From Ignavibacteria bacterium RBG_16_34_14 (GTDB lineage: Bacteria; Bacteroidota; Ignavibacteria; Ignavibacteriales; Ignavibacteriaceae), in NCBI GenBank assembly GCA_001802865.1, contig MHAF01000173.1:1-56176 (forward strand): a stretch of 56,176 nucleotides of DNA, given 5' to 3'. The notes beneath the pieces are model-generated. The model was not told the DNA's origin. It searched no databases and saw nothing but the letters and a program-made list of their open reading frames with translations. Within the stretch, counting starts at the first letter, position 1, and every line of letters begins with the position of its first letter. Below, piece after piece: positions 31,364 through 41,231 of the stretch. Made by a program: the position numbers and the translations under genes.

Positions 31364-32155
31364 CTATGGTTGCCTTTTCTTATAATAAGTCTTTCCATCC
31401 TGTTCGATTCTCTCGATGTACTTTTGTTTTAACAAAACTTTAATTGATGAATGTGTTGAACCCTGTAAATTATCAGATTTGTTTTTCAGAATTTTTCTAT
31501 CTTCTGCCCATTGAACCACATCTCTTAATTTTGTTGCCTCATACATTTCATCTGGGAATTGGTCGAATAAACTTTTAAGTAATCCGGTTGACGTAAATTT
31601 CTCATCTTTCTTTACTACTACTTCAATAGAAGAATCAGAAAAGAATAATTCCTTATTGATAAAATCTTCGCCTTTAATATCTGGCTTAATCCTCTTAAGA
31701 ACCTTAACCATCATTTCATATTCTTCGGCAACCTTTTTATATTCTTTTACAGTTTCAGCACGGAGCTTATTATATTCGTTTCGCTTCTCATCAATAGTGT
31801 TGATAGTTTCTTCAAGATGTTTAAGCTGATTTTTGAAAGATGTTTTAATCTCATCAAAAGTTAAATCGCTTATTTTATTATTCTCAATCATTTTTTTAAT
31901 AACCTGTTTTATGTACCCCGAAATATATGAAATCATAAATTGTGTGTCAAGTGCTTTCTGATATTTCTTAAGATTTATTTTATAGTTTTCATTCAGTTTC
32001 TTTAAGGCGTTATTTAGCCTCGTTACTGATATGCTTGTTAAATCAATACTATTCGGGCTTTTACCATTATTGATTTGTTCAGGTTTGGAAACTCCGCAGA
32101 GTTGTTTGAGATTGATTAAATCTGAAATTTCTTTGAATGTCTTTGTATCTATCAT
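31364..32155 (-). CDS. Uncharacterised coiled-coil protein with C-terminal winged-helix-like region (IS cargo)
   Basis: 263 aa; heptad-like charged middle; tail SSIKVLLKQKYIERIEQDGKTYYKKRQ. Confidence 0.6.
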   Translation of the reverse strand: MIDTKTFKEISDLINLKQLCGVSKPEQINNGKSPNSIDLTSISVTRLNNALKKLNENYKINLKKYQKALDTQFMISYISGYIKQVIKKMIENNKISDLTFDEIKTSFKNQLKHLEETINTIDEKRNEYNKLRAETVKEYKKVAEEYEMMVKVLKRIKPDIKGEDFINKELFFSDSSIEVVVKKDEKFTSTGLLKSLFDQFPDEMYEATKLRDVVQWAEDRKILKNKSDNLQGSTHSSIKVLLKQKYIERIEQDGKTYYKKRQP

Positions 32156-32212
32156 TTTATTTATTCCTTATATTTTTAATAGCTTTTCTAAATAATTTGG
32201 AGAACCACCATT

Positions 32213-32485
32213 ATGTTTAGTCTTAAAGACCTAAACGAACTTTTAGACAAAATGCCCCTCTGGAAAAGAATGAAAGAATCACCTGAAAGAATTGATGCTT
32301 TAGAAAAAAGAATTGTTTCTTTAGAAAAACGTTTATCTGGCTCAGGCGATATTTGTCCTAAGTGTAAACAACCAACTCTTGAATTGGTTAGTTCAAAAAA
32401 TATTAACGAGTTAATTGGTCTTAGACAATTCAACTATAAATGCTCTAATTGTGGTTTTACAGATTCACGCAATAAGGTTGATTAG
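32213..32485 (+). CDS. Small coiled-coil/zinc-ribbon protein (IS cargo)
   Basis: 90 aa; CPKCKQP...CSNCGF zinc ribbon; preceding coiled coil. Confidence 0.65.
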   Translation: MFSLKDLNELLDKMPLWKRMKESPERIDALEKRIVSLEKRLSGSGDICPKCKQPTLELVSSKNINELIGLRQFNYKCSNCGFTDSRNKVD

Positions 32486-32679
32486 TATTTAATTCTTTCC
32501 TGTATTTCTATGATTAATAATTTTTGGTCACCATCTATATTAGGCAAGCTCATCAGCACTTCAAGATTAAGTTCGTTTGCCTTTTTTATTAGTTGGTTTA
32601 TTTCTTCCTCTTTAATTCTTATCAAGTCTGCAATTTCTTTTTTCTCTTTTTCTGTAATCATTTTATTAAATCCTTTCAA
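32482..32679 (-). CDS. Small helical protein (IS cargo)
   Basis: 65 aa, possible start at internal MITEKEKKEIADLI; convergent with the zinc-ribbon gene. Confidence 0.4.
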   Translation of the reverse strand: MKGFNKMITEKEKKEIADLIRIKEEEINQLIKKANELNLEVLMSLPNIDGDQKLLIIEIQERIKY

Positions 32680-32696
32680 TAATTATTGAGATTGTT

Positions 32697-32936
32697 ATGA
32701 ACACTAATAAATTCAAACTCATTCTTTCTATTTTCTTTCTTGCTCTTGGTTTAGCCTGTGCGATTATTACTTTTGATTTAAAATCTTCCTACCACACCGA
32801 GACCAACGTCCAACGTAGGGGCCCCTATGCCGATCTTGTTGAAACAAAAAATGACCAAGTTGCTATTGGTTTAGGTATTATATCTGGTTTCTCGTTTCTT
32901 TCTTCTGTGTTGCTTTTAAATTCGCTGAAGGAATAA
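32697..32936 (+). CDS. Small membrane protein with two TM segments (IS cargo)
   Basis: 79 aa; FKLILSIFFLALGLACAIITF and VAIGLGIISGFSFLSSVLLL. Confidence 0.55.
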   Translation: MNTNKFKLILSIFFLALGLACAIITFDLKSSYHTETNVQRRGPYADLVETKNDQVAIGLGIISGFSFLSSVLLLNSLKE

Positions 32937-33021
32937 ATGACTTTTTCTTTTTGTGTAATAAAAATGCTAATCCATAACCGATTAAGAATGTTAAAGAACA
33001 TATTAGAATTGTATCCCAATT

Positions 33022-33435
33022 ATGCTTGACAATATTCCAGAGATTATTCAGAAAATTATTCTTGCTTTTCTTACTTTGGGAGTTGGTTATTGGCTGGGTC
33101 AAAGAAAGATTAGAAAACAAGAATTTTTTCGGGATTGTAAAGAATTTAGAGAAGCTTTTTCTGATATTGTCTATTGGCTCGAAAATAATGTTAGTATCAA
33201 TTCGGGTGAAGTTTTGGCTCAACTTCAAAGGAATTCTCAAAGGTACGAAGAAGCTATTATTAAATTCGGGATGAATTTTAAACCCAGGAAAAAAATGGAA
33301 TTTGATAGGGTTTGCGAAAGGTTCTTTAATAAGAAAAATAATCACAATTATCATGGCTATATTGATCTTGGGAATTCTGCGGGGAAGGTTGTTCTGGAAA
33401 ATATTAATGAGCTTCTTAAGTTTGCTAAATATTAA
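33022..33435 (+). CDS. Membrane-anchored uncharacterised protein (IS cargo)
   Basis: 137 aa; N-terminal TM IILAFLTLGVGYWLG followed by a charged domain. Confidence 0.55.
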   Translation: MLDNIPEIIQKIILAFLTLGVGYWLGQRKIRKQEFFRDCKEFREAFSDIVYWLENNVSINSGEVLAQLQRNSQRYEEAIIKFGMNFKPRKKMEFDRVCERFFNKKNNHNYHGYIDLGNSAGKVVLENINELLKFAKY

Positions 33436-33598
33436 CCCCAAAAATGAAATTAGGACACTACCAAAAATTTCTCTCGTTCTAATTCTTGAAAATACATATT
33501 GTACTAAGTAATGCTGCAAATCTTTTATACTTAATCCTTTTTATGAAAGAAATGAATACTTTTTATATGCAAAAATAATTTTTTATCTAAATAAGATA

Positions 33599-34672
33599 AT
33601 GATCAAAAAAGCTGCTATTATAGAGCTTGGAAGTTCTCATGATGAATGTTTTTATTCACAAATTCTTTTTCTAAAAAAAGCAGGATACGAAGTTGATTTA
33701 TTCTGCTCTTCTGTTCTTAAAGAAAGAACAATACATTTATCGGTTAATACAATCTTTTTTGATTTTGGGAAAAGTGCATACACAGACATAATAAACCTGA
33801 CAAGGATCAGAAAGTTTGTAATTAAAAATGAGATTAATAAAGTTATCCTAAACAGTGCACATGGGATCCTGGTAAGAAATTTTCTGCTCTTTCCTTTTCC
33901 AACGGAAATTGAATTCATTGGTGTTATTCACGATGCCGGGAAAATTCTCAAAAGCAGCAACCAGAAGTTGATCAATAAAAAGGTAAAAAAGTATTTTGTT
34001 TTAAGTGATAATGTTCTTGATTATATACATTCTCTTGAAATAGAAGGGAAACAATTTACCAGCTTCTATCCCATTTTCCAGCCAGACTATTTTTCTGCTG
34101 AAATAAATAAACCTAAAAATGAATTCTGGATTTGTGTACCAGGGAGAGTTGAACAAAAAAGAAGAGACTACAATACTTTATTAAGAAGCCTTACTGAAAC
34201 CAAACTTTCTGACAATGTTAAAATAATTTTACTCGGTGGGATTGAAGACAAAATCAAACCAGAGTTAAAAAGTACTCTGGAAAAATTTAGTCTATACAAT
34301 AAATTTATCTTATTTGAAAAATTTATTCCTAACGATGTCTTTTATTCATATCTGCAGATGAGTGATCTTGTTCTTCCCTTAATTCATCCTACGGATATTT
34401 GGTTTGACAAATACTCAAAGACACAGATCTCGGGTTCATATAACATGGCTTTTACATTTAACATTCCTTTGCTGTGTGAAAAGTCATTTTCTGGTTATGA
34501 GGATTTTAAGGATACAAGTTTTTTTTATGAAACTAAAAATCTTATTGAGAAAATAAATGAACTCTCCGCAAACAGAGAATTTTTTCTTTCAGCAAAAAGT
34601 AAAATGTATAAGCATGCTAAATGGAATTTTAATTATCAATTCAAAAAATATATTGATTTCATTGAATCCTGA
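33599..34672 (+). CDS. Glycosyltransferase (GT4-like)
   Basis: VPGRVEQKRRDYNTLLRSL...NVKIILLGG...FIPNDVFYSYLQMSDLVLPL. Confidence 0.7.
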   Translation: MIKKAAIIELGSSHDECFYSQILFLKKAGYEVDLFCSSVLKERTIHLSVNTIFFDFGKSAYTDIINLTRIRKFVIKNEINKVILNSAHGILVRNFLLFPFPTEIEFIGVIHDAGKILKSSNQKLINKKVKKYFVLSDNVLDYIHSLEIEGKQFTSFYPIFQPDYFSAEINKPKNEFWICVPGRVEQKRRDYNTLLRSLTETKLSDNVKIILLGGIEDKIKPELKSTLEKFSLYNKFILFEKFIPNDVFYSYLQMSDLVLPLIHPTDIWFDKYSKTQISGSYNMAFTFNIPLLCEKSFSGYEDFKDTSFFYETKNLIEKINELSANREFFLSAKSKMYKHAKWNFNYQFKKYIDFIES

Positions 34673-34694
34673 TTCAAAGGGTAACATCAAAAAA

Positions 34695-34715
34695 AAAGCC
34701 GGATGATCCGGCTTT
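34695..34715 (+). terminator. Rho-independent terminator-like hairpin
   Basis: aaagccgga-tga-tccggcttt. Confidence 0.6.
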
Positions 34716-34974
34716 AGAAGGAGATTGATTTTGTGAGGTTATGTTTTTTTAATTCTTACATTTAATGTTTACAAAACACCTGCCGAAAAAAATTTTTCTT
34801 ATTACTCATTTTTTAGAAGAATAATTTCATTTGCCATGTATCAAATTTTAACAATTTTCTGAAGTGAATCATATTTCAAATCTTTGTTTACTAATAATCT
34901 TTTCTCTTGAATATGAATAATTTGAGATTTAATTTCTTATCAGGAGGAAGAATTATTTAATAAGTTTATACAAA

Positions 34975-37900
34975 ATGCCTATCCTTATAGCAATAATATT
35001 ATTTACAAGTACACTCTATGCAGCCGAAAGCAAAACAACTGAGGATTACCAATTCCGGCAGTTTACTATTAAAGAAGGACTTTCGCAGAGTGCTGTCCTT
35101 TGTATAATGCAGGACAGGCGTGGTTTCATGTGGTTTGGAACAGCCAATGGTCTCAACAGATTCGACGGGTATAATTTTATAACTTATATTAATAACCCAT
35201 ACGATTCAACTTCAATCTCTGACAATGAAGTTAGTGCAATCTTTGAAGATGCACAAGGCTATATCTGGATTGGAACTATAAAGGGCGTAATAAATAAATT
35301 CAACAGGAGAACTGAAACTTTTGAATATTTTTATCCGGACAGCAGTTCCGATTTAAATGTAAAATCTAATGATTCTTATACTGCTTATCCCATTTCTTTT
35401 ATAAGGAACAGCAACAATTCTATTACATCTATAGCTGAAGATAAAAATGGCAACATCTGGATTGGAACATGGGGCAATGGTCTTTTCCGTTTCGATAAAA
35501 AAAACAAAAAGTTTGAACAGTTTTATTATCAATCAAATGATCCCAATAGTTTAAGTTTTAACAGAATTACCAAAGTGTTAGTAGACAAAAAATCTGCAAT
35601 ATGGGTTGGAACCTTTGGAGGCGGACTAAACAGAGTAATTAAAATTCAGGATAATAAGCATACATCAGATTATTCCTTTAAATTTATTCGTTATAAAACT
35701 AAGAATAACAATTATAGTTTAAGCAATAATGATGTTATCTCAATTTATGAAGACAGTTATAGTAATATTTGGATAGGTACTTACAATGGCGGATTAAATA
35801 AACTTGATAATTCTCAAAAGTTTGTTCCTGTTGATGAAGCCAGATTTGTTCAGTTCAACTCAGATCAGAGCCAGGTAAAATTACACTACAAAACAGTAAT
35901 GTCTATTGTTGAGAGCAATGACGGAGATATCTGGCTTGGTACTTTAGGAGAGGGTCTTATTAAATTTAATCCCATTTCAAATTCAATTCTTAATTTCAAT
36001 CATAATCCGCTTGATAATAATACAATTCCCGATAATGATGTAATTACTCTCGAAAAAGATAAATCAGGAATACTCTGGATAGGAACATCCCTTGGAAGAG
36101 GAATTAGCCAGCTTCAGATTAACAGAAAAAAATTCAATCATGTTTCTCAAATTCCTGGAGAGCCAAATAGTCTTTCAGACAATGTAGTTTGGTCAATTAC
36201 AGAAGACAAAAACGGGTATATATGGCTTGGAACTTACAGAGGTGGATTGAACAAGTATGATAAAGAGAAGAAAAAGGTAGTTACATATAAACATAATCCT
36301 AATGATCCAAACAGTATTCCGGATGATCATATTCGTTCACTTGCTGTAGATAATATTAATAATCTATGGGTTGGTTGTTTCAATAGTGGATTAAGTATGT
36401 ATAACAGAAGAACAGGTGACTTCATTAATTTCCATGAATTAGGCCTTGATGATAAAGCCCTTGGATCAGATCAGGTTTTGGATATTCATATAGAAAATGA
36501 TTCTGTTTTCTGGATAGCTACTTACGGCGGTGGTTTAACAAAATTAATTTTTGGAGAAAAGAATCGAATAAGATATAAAAGATATGCTCACGACCCGAAT
36601 GATAATTCAACTATAAGTGATAACCGCGTTTATACAATTTTTGAGAGTAAGCAAGACATACTATGGATTGGAACATATGGAGGAGGTTTAAATAAGTTTG
36701 ATAAAAAAACTGAAAAGTTTATAAGTTATAAAAATGTTTCTAATGATCCTTTCAGCATAAGTGATAACAGGGTTATGTGTATTTTTGAAGATAGTGACGG
36801 AACACTATGGCTTGGAACTTTTGGCGGTGGTTTGAACAAATATAATAGAGAGCTTAACCGGTTTATACGTTATGGTGAAAGAGAGGGGCTTACAAGTTAC
36901 GTGGTTTATGGCATTGTAGAAGACAGGCATAAAAACTTATGGATGAGTACAAATAATGGAATATTCAAATACACAAGGAAAGATCAGCTTTTCACACAAT
37001 ATGATTTATCTGATGGAGTTCAAAGTCTGGAATTTAGCGGAGGGGCGTATTATAAAGCGAGAGATGGTGAAATTTACTTTGGAGGAATAAATGGTGTTAA
37101 TAGTTTTTATCCCGATAGTATAAATTATGTTTCTTTCATTCCAAATATTGTAATAAGTTCTTTCAAAGTGCTTAATAACGCATGGAGAGGAGAAAGGGAT
37201 AAGATAATCTTATCTCATACCGAAAACTTTTTTTCATTTGAATTTGCTGCACTTGATTATTCAAATCCTGAAGACTGCCGTTATGCATATATGCTTGAAG
37301 GTTTTGATGAAGATTGGAGATATACCGATTCCAAGCAACGGATTGCTATGTATACAAATCTCGCTCCCGGAGATTACATGTTTAGAGTTATTGGTTCAAA
37401 CAGTGATGGTTTATGGAATTATGATGGTGCAACCATTAAACTAACAATTCTTCCTCCCTTCTGGCAAACATGGTGGTTTATCGCAGGAATTATAGTTGTT
37501 TTCTTATCAATAATATATTTAATAAGTACTGTAAGAATCAGAAATCTTCTTACAATAGAAAAATTAAAAACAAAACTTGCTGCTGATCTTCACGATAATA
37601 TTGGTTCCGGTTTAACTGAGATTTCTATTTTAAGTGAGCTAACTTCTAGGGAATTAAATACCGGTTTAGGCAATACTCCTCAAAATTTAAAATCCATCAG
37701 TGAAACTGCCCAGAAGTTAGTTGATAATATGAGTGACATTGTTTGGGTCGTAAATCCAAGGAGAGATTCACTTCATGATCTTATACTGAGACTTAAAGAT
37801 TCTTATAGCGAAGTTCTCACTTATATGGGTATTTCTCTTAAAACTACAAACCTGGATAAACTTGAAAATGTAAAACTGCCAATGGATTACAGGCAAAATC

Positions 37901-38214
37901 TTTATTTAATATTTAAAGAGGGAATAAATAATTCGCTAAAGCACAGCAGATGCAGCAATATCTTTTTGGAAGTTAATATAAGGGGGGACGTGCTTGAAAT
38001 GGTTTTAAAAGATAACGGAATAGGTTTAAATGGTGCTGGTAAAGAAATAGGTAACGGGTTAAAAAATATGGAAGAAAGAGCCTCTGCCATTGGAGGAAAA
38101 TTAAAATGGAGGTCTGTCCCAAATACCGGAACTACGGTTACCTTTGTTGGAAAAATAAATGGTATAAATAAAATGTCTTATTTTGTTAAAAGATTTTTCA
38201 ATGTTACCGATTAG
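34975..38214 (+). CDS. Two-component regulator propeller-domain sensor histidine kinase (Reg_prop/Y_Y_Y/HisKA_3)
   Basis: Repeated 'IWIGTxGGGLNKFD' units; TM; ADLHDNIGSGLTEISILSELT phospho-acceptor; HATPase. Confidence 0.95.
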   Translation: MPILIAIILFTSTLYAAESKTTEDYQFRQFTIKEGLSQSAVLCIMQDRRGFMWFGTANGLNRFDGYNFITYINNPYDSTSISDNEVSAIFEDAQGYIWIGTIKGVINKFNRRTETFEYFYPDSSSDLNVKSNDSYTAYPISFIRNSNNSITSIAEDKNGNIWIGTWGNGLFRFDKKNKKFEQFYYQSNDPNSLSFNRITKVLVDKKSAIWVGTFGGGLNRVIKIQDNKHTSDYSFKFIRYKTKNNNYSLSNNDVISIYEDSYSNIWIGTYNGGLNKLDNSQKFVPVDEARFVQFNSDQSQVKLHYKTVMSIVESNDGDIWLGTLGEGLIKFNPISNSILNFNHNPLDNNTIPDNDVITLEKDKSGILWIGTSLGRGISQLQINRKKFNHVSQIPGEPNSLSDNVVWSITEDKNGYIWLGTYRGGLNKYDKEKKKVVTYKHNPNDPNSIPDDHIRSLAVDNINNLWVGCFNSGLSMYNRRTGDFINFHELGLDDKALGSDQVLDIHIENDSVFWIATYGGGLTKLIFGEKNRIRYKRYAHDPNDNSTISDNRVYTIFESKQDILWIGTYGGGLNKFDKKTEKFISYKNVSNDPFSISDNRVMCIFEDSDGTLWLGTFGGGLNKYNRELNRFIRYGEREGLTSYVVYGIVEDRHKNLWMSTNNGIFKYTRKDQLFTQYDLSDGVQSLEFSGGAYYKARDGEIYFGGINGVNSFYPDSINYVSFIPNIVISSFKVLNNAWRGERDKIILSHTENFFSFEFAALDYSNPEDCRYAYMLEGFDEDWRYTDSKQRIAMYTNLAPGDYMFRVIGSNSDGLWNYDGATIKLTILPPFWQTWWFIAGIIVVFLSIIYLISTVRIRNLLTIEKLKTKLAADLHDNIGSGLTEISILSELTSRELNTGLGNTPQNLKSISETAQKLVDNMSDIVWVVNPRRDSLHDLILRLKDSYSEVLTYMGISLKTTNLDKLENVKLPMDYRQNLYLIFKEGINNSLKHSRCSNIFLEVNIRGDVLEMVLKDNGIGLNGAGKEIGNGLKNMEERASAIGGKLKWRSVPNTGTTVTFVGKINGINKMSYFVKRFFNVTD

Positions 38215-38283
38215 TGCAAATTTAAATTCCTTTAGCTTATCAATTAGATAATTTATTATTGAATAGTTCTTATCTGGAATCTT

Positions 38284-38922
38284 ATGATAAATGTAGCAAT
38301 AGTTGAGGACAATAAAACAATAAGGGAAGGTCTCGCAGCTTTGATAACCGGAACTCCCGGTTATGATTGTGTCGGTTCGTTTCCAGATTGCGAAAAGTTC
38401 CTTAATAATATTTCAAAAACAAATATCGATGTTGTGCTGATGGATATTGGTCTTCCTGGTATCAGCGGTATTGAGGGCGTTAAAAAAGCAAGAAAAATAA
38501 ATCCTGCCTTAAATATTCTTATGCTTACTATTTATGAAGAAAGCAATGTTGTTTTTGAAGCATTATGTGCCGGAGCGTGTGGTTATCTTGTTAAAAAAAC
38601 TCCTCCCAGCAGGTTGCTCGAGGCAATTAAAGATATTTATGAAGGGGGTTCTCCAATGAGTTCAAATATTGCAAGACAAATTATTTCCGTTTTCCATCAA
38701 AAGAAAAATGTTAATGGAAATGGGATAGAATATGAGCTAACAACAAGAGAAAAGGAAGTATTAAATCATCTTGCAGATGGATATAACTACCAGGAGATTG
38801 CAGATAAAATTTTTATAAGCGTTGATACTGTTCGTCATCATATAAGAAATATTTATAAAAAACTTCACGTTCACTCACAATCAGAAGCAGTTGCAAAAGC
38901 AATAAGAAAAGGTTTAATCTGA
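38284..38922 (+). CDS. LuxR/NarL-family response regulator
   Basis: REC domain DVVLMDIGLPGISGIEGV; C-terminal LTTREKEVLNHLADGYNYQEIADKIFISVDTVRHHIRNIYKKL. Confidence 0.95.
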   Translation: MINVAIVEDNKTIREGLAALITGTPGYDCVGSFPDCEKFLNNISKTNIDVVLMDIGLPGISGIEGVKKARKINPALNILMLTIYEESNVVFEALCAGACGYLVKKTPPSRLLEAIKDIYEGGSPMSSNIARQIISVFHQKKNVNGNGIEYELTTREKEVLNHLADGYNYQEIADKIFISVDTVRHHIRNIYKKLHVHSQSEAVAKAIRKGLI

Positions 38923-39089
38923 TTCCTTTAATAAAAACATACTGCATAAATATGCAGTCTATCCAATCTCTTTAAATCAACCCTGTTAAATAACTGCACA
39001 TTTGTGCTGTTGTTAAGATAATCTTAATGTGGTAATTATATACCAGAAAATACAATTTTACAAATATCAGTCTTTAGGAGCGAACAACA

Positions 39090-39350
39090 ATGGAGAATAT
39101 AAACGTAAGTGAGCAATACAGTAATCCTCTTGCTGACCTCATTAGTAATGAAGTTTATGAAACTTTAATGAGCCGTGGGCTTATTAATGAAACCTCTGTA
39201 AGAGATAGAGAGATTCGAAAGAAGTTCAGGTTTATGCGTGCAAGTAAAATGAGTGCAGGAGATGCTATTGATGCTTTACGTGAGGAATATCCATATTTAC
39301 AATTTGATACCATAAGAAAAATCGTTTACAATTCGCCAAAAAAGAATTAA
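39090..39350 (+). CDS. Small HTH-like protein
   Basis: 86 aa; MRASKMSAGDAIDALREEYPYLQFDTIRKIVY resembles a DNA-binding HTH. Confidence 0.5.
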   Translation: MENINVSEQYSNPLADLISNEVYETLMSRGLINETSVRDREIRKKFRFMRASKMSAGDAIDALREEYPYLQFDTIRKIVYNSPKKN

Positions 39351-39571
39351 GAGTTACCCTCCTAAATGTTGTAAAACTAACTCAATCTCTCTTCCTCTTT
39401 TCTGAGTATAACCGCCCGCGTAAGAAAGGGAAAGAGGATTGGGGTTGAGTTAGATTAAATACTCTCTTAATCCGGTTTAGAAGTGGATTTGTCTGATTAG
39501 TGAAGGGAAAACCGAACTTTTTTCCGTCTCTAAAATAAGGAGGCTAAACAGATGAATAAAATAATTTTTCA

Positions 39572-39976
39572 TCAATACCAAGGTCCTTCAAAAAAACTTT
39601 CTGAAATTAAGTAACCTACAACTGTAGATATTAAACCAAAAATAATTCCTTTTAAAATTTTCGAGATGGAATTTCCTAAAAAAGATGAGGAAACAATCAT
39701 AAGAAAATAAATAACTGTTGCAAAAAGAGTAAAGATAAAATTTCCATAAAAATAACTTGTTCCTATCGCAAGAATAATTCCTCTAGCTAAGTATGATTCA
39801 AATTCTTTATGTATAAAATAAAGTATTAACAAGGCTAAAGCTGATGAGCACAAAAAAGTCAAAAAGACCCAGAAAGGTCCAACCAATGTTCTTCCAATTA
39901 CGAGGAAATAAAAAACAATGCTTCCCAGAGCAATAATATCTCTTGCAATTTCTTTATACCAGGTTTTACTAATCAT
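39572..39976 (-). CDS. Uncharacterised polytopic membrane protein
   Basis: 134 aa with 4-5 hydrophobic segments. Confidence 0.55.
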   Translation of the reverse strand: MISKTWYKEIARDIIALGSIVFYFLVIGRTLVGPFWVFLTFLCSSALALLILYFIHKEFESYLARGIILAIGTSYFYGNFIFTLFATVIYFLMIVSSSFLGNSISKILKGIIFGLISTVVGYLISESFFEGPWY

Positions 39977-40091
39977 AAACTATTTTCAGATCAAAAATAT
40001 TTTCTAAATTAAATAATTTTATTATTAATAATTTTCAATAATAATGATAAGAATTTGTAATGATAGGAATTCCGGTAAGTTTAAAATAAAA

Positions 40092-40125
40092 AAGACGTTC
40101 TGTATTTTATTACAGAACGCCCTTT
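40092..40125 (-). terminator. Terminator of sigma-factor gene
   Basis: gacgttctgta...tacagaacgcc hairpin downstream of the stop codon, with T tract on the minus strand. Confidence 0.65.
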
Positions 40126-40141
40126 AATTATTCAGGTTCAA

Positions 40142-41002
40142 TTAACCCAAATAAGCTTTAAGATTCTTTGTCCTTTGTGCGTGTCTTAAAGTTCTTATAG
40201 CTTTTTCTTTAATCTGTCTTACTCTTTCACGTGTCAGGTTGAATTTTTCACCTATCTCTTCCAGAGTAGCGGATCTTTCACTATTAATACCAAAGTATAA
40301 TCTTAAAACATCAGCTTCCTTTTCTGAAAGGGTTGAAAGAACATTCTGAACTTCATTTTTAAGCGATTCACCCATTAATGTTACATCAGGTGAAGGTTGT
40401 TCTTCATTAACCATAACATCAAGAAGATTATTTTTGTTATCATCACCATTCTGAAATGGTGCATCAACAGAAATATGTCTTCCATAAAGCTGAAGTGAAT
40501 TGGCAACATCCTCAACATCCATATCCAATTCCTGAGCTAATTCCTGCGCATTGGGTTTTCTCTCATATTCCTGTTCAAGTTTACTGTAAGCTTTACCAAT
40601 CTTATTCAACTCACCAACTCTGTTTAATGGTAAACGAACCATTCTTGATTGTTCGGCAATTGCCTGCATAATAGATTGTCTGATCCACCATACTGCATAA
40701 GAAATGAATTTAAATCCTCTGGTTTCATCAAATCTTTTTGCCGCTTTAATTAAACCAAGATTACCTTCATTAATCAGATCACCTAAAGACAACCCCTGGT
40801 TTTGAAATTGTTTTGCAACACTAACAACGAATCTCAGGTTTGCTTTTGTCAGGGTTTCAAGAGCAGTCTGATCACCTTTTTTTATTCGAATAGCCAGTTC
40901 AATTTCCTGTTCGGGAGTTAACAGATCAACCTTGCCAATTTCTTGCAAATACTTATCTAAAGATTTACTTTCTCTGCTAGTGAACTGCTTTGTTATTTTC
41001 AA
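40142..41002 (-). CDS. rpoD: RNA polymerase sigma-70 factor, short RpoD/SigA type
   Basis: [50 protein letters not shown]-terminal [29 protein letters not shown]. Confidence 0.9.
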   Translation of the reverse strand: MKITKQFTSRESKSLDKYLQEIGKVDLLTPEQEIELAIRIKKGDQTALETLTKANLRFVVSVAKQFQNQGLSLGDLINEGNLGLIKAAKRFDETRGFKFISYAVWWIRQSIMQAIAEQSRMVRLPLNRVGELNKIGKAYSKLEQEYERKPNAQELAQELDMDVEDVANSLQLYGRHISVDAPFQNGDDNKNNLLDVMVNEEQPSPDVTLMGESLKNEVQNVLSTLSEKEADVLRLYFGINSERSATLEEIGEKFNLTRERVRQIKEKAIRTLRHAQRTKNLKAYLG

Positions 41003-41231
41003 TTTACTTCACTCCTGATTTGTTATTTTAATTTGTGGTTTTATTGATAAGGGTATAATATTAAACCAAAAAAACTAACTTTTAAGATAACATATTTTTA
41101 TCTAAAAATTAAGTCAAAAAATCAACTCAACTTACTTTTCTCAAGCCTTTAGATGCTCAAACTTTCTGAAAGTTGTAAGAAAGCTCAGATTTATTAAATA
41201 TTTATCAAAATTTTTATTTATGTGCAGTAAA

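Larger units (their letters stand above)
30272..33462. mobile_element. IS1-family-like element with passenger genes (3191 bp)
   Basis: Perfect 16-bp terminal inverted repeats GGTAGTGTCCTAATTT (30272-30287) / AAATTAGGACACTACC (33447-33462), flanked by 8-bp direct repeat AAAAATTT (30264-30271 and 33463-33470); transposase inside. Confidence 0.9.

Noticed and set aside
32878-33519. 213-aa minus-strand ORF at the right end of the IS element
   Set aside because: Runs antisense over the better-supported 33022..33435 ORF and crosses the TIR into flanking DNA. Its C-terminal TM-like stretch (NLWNIVKHNWDTILICSLTFLIGYGLAFLL) looks protein-like but has no nearby start codon.
35100-36950. Repeated 'tggattggaac...ggaggaggttta' DNA units, possible CRISPR or tandem repeat
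   Set aside because: They are degenerate codons of the Reg_prop beta-propeller repeats, not equal-length repeats with spacers. No CRISPR array was seen in the window.
38284-38922. Considered novel sensor/regulator system with the 34975 kinase
   Set aside because: Reg_prop histidine kinase followed by a LuxR-type regulator is a common arrangement in these bacteria.
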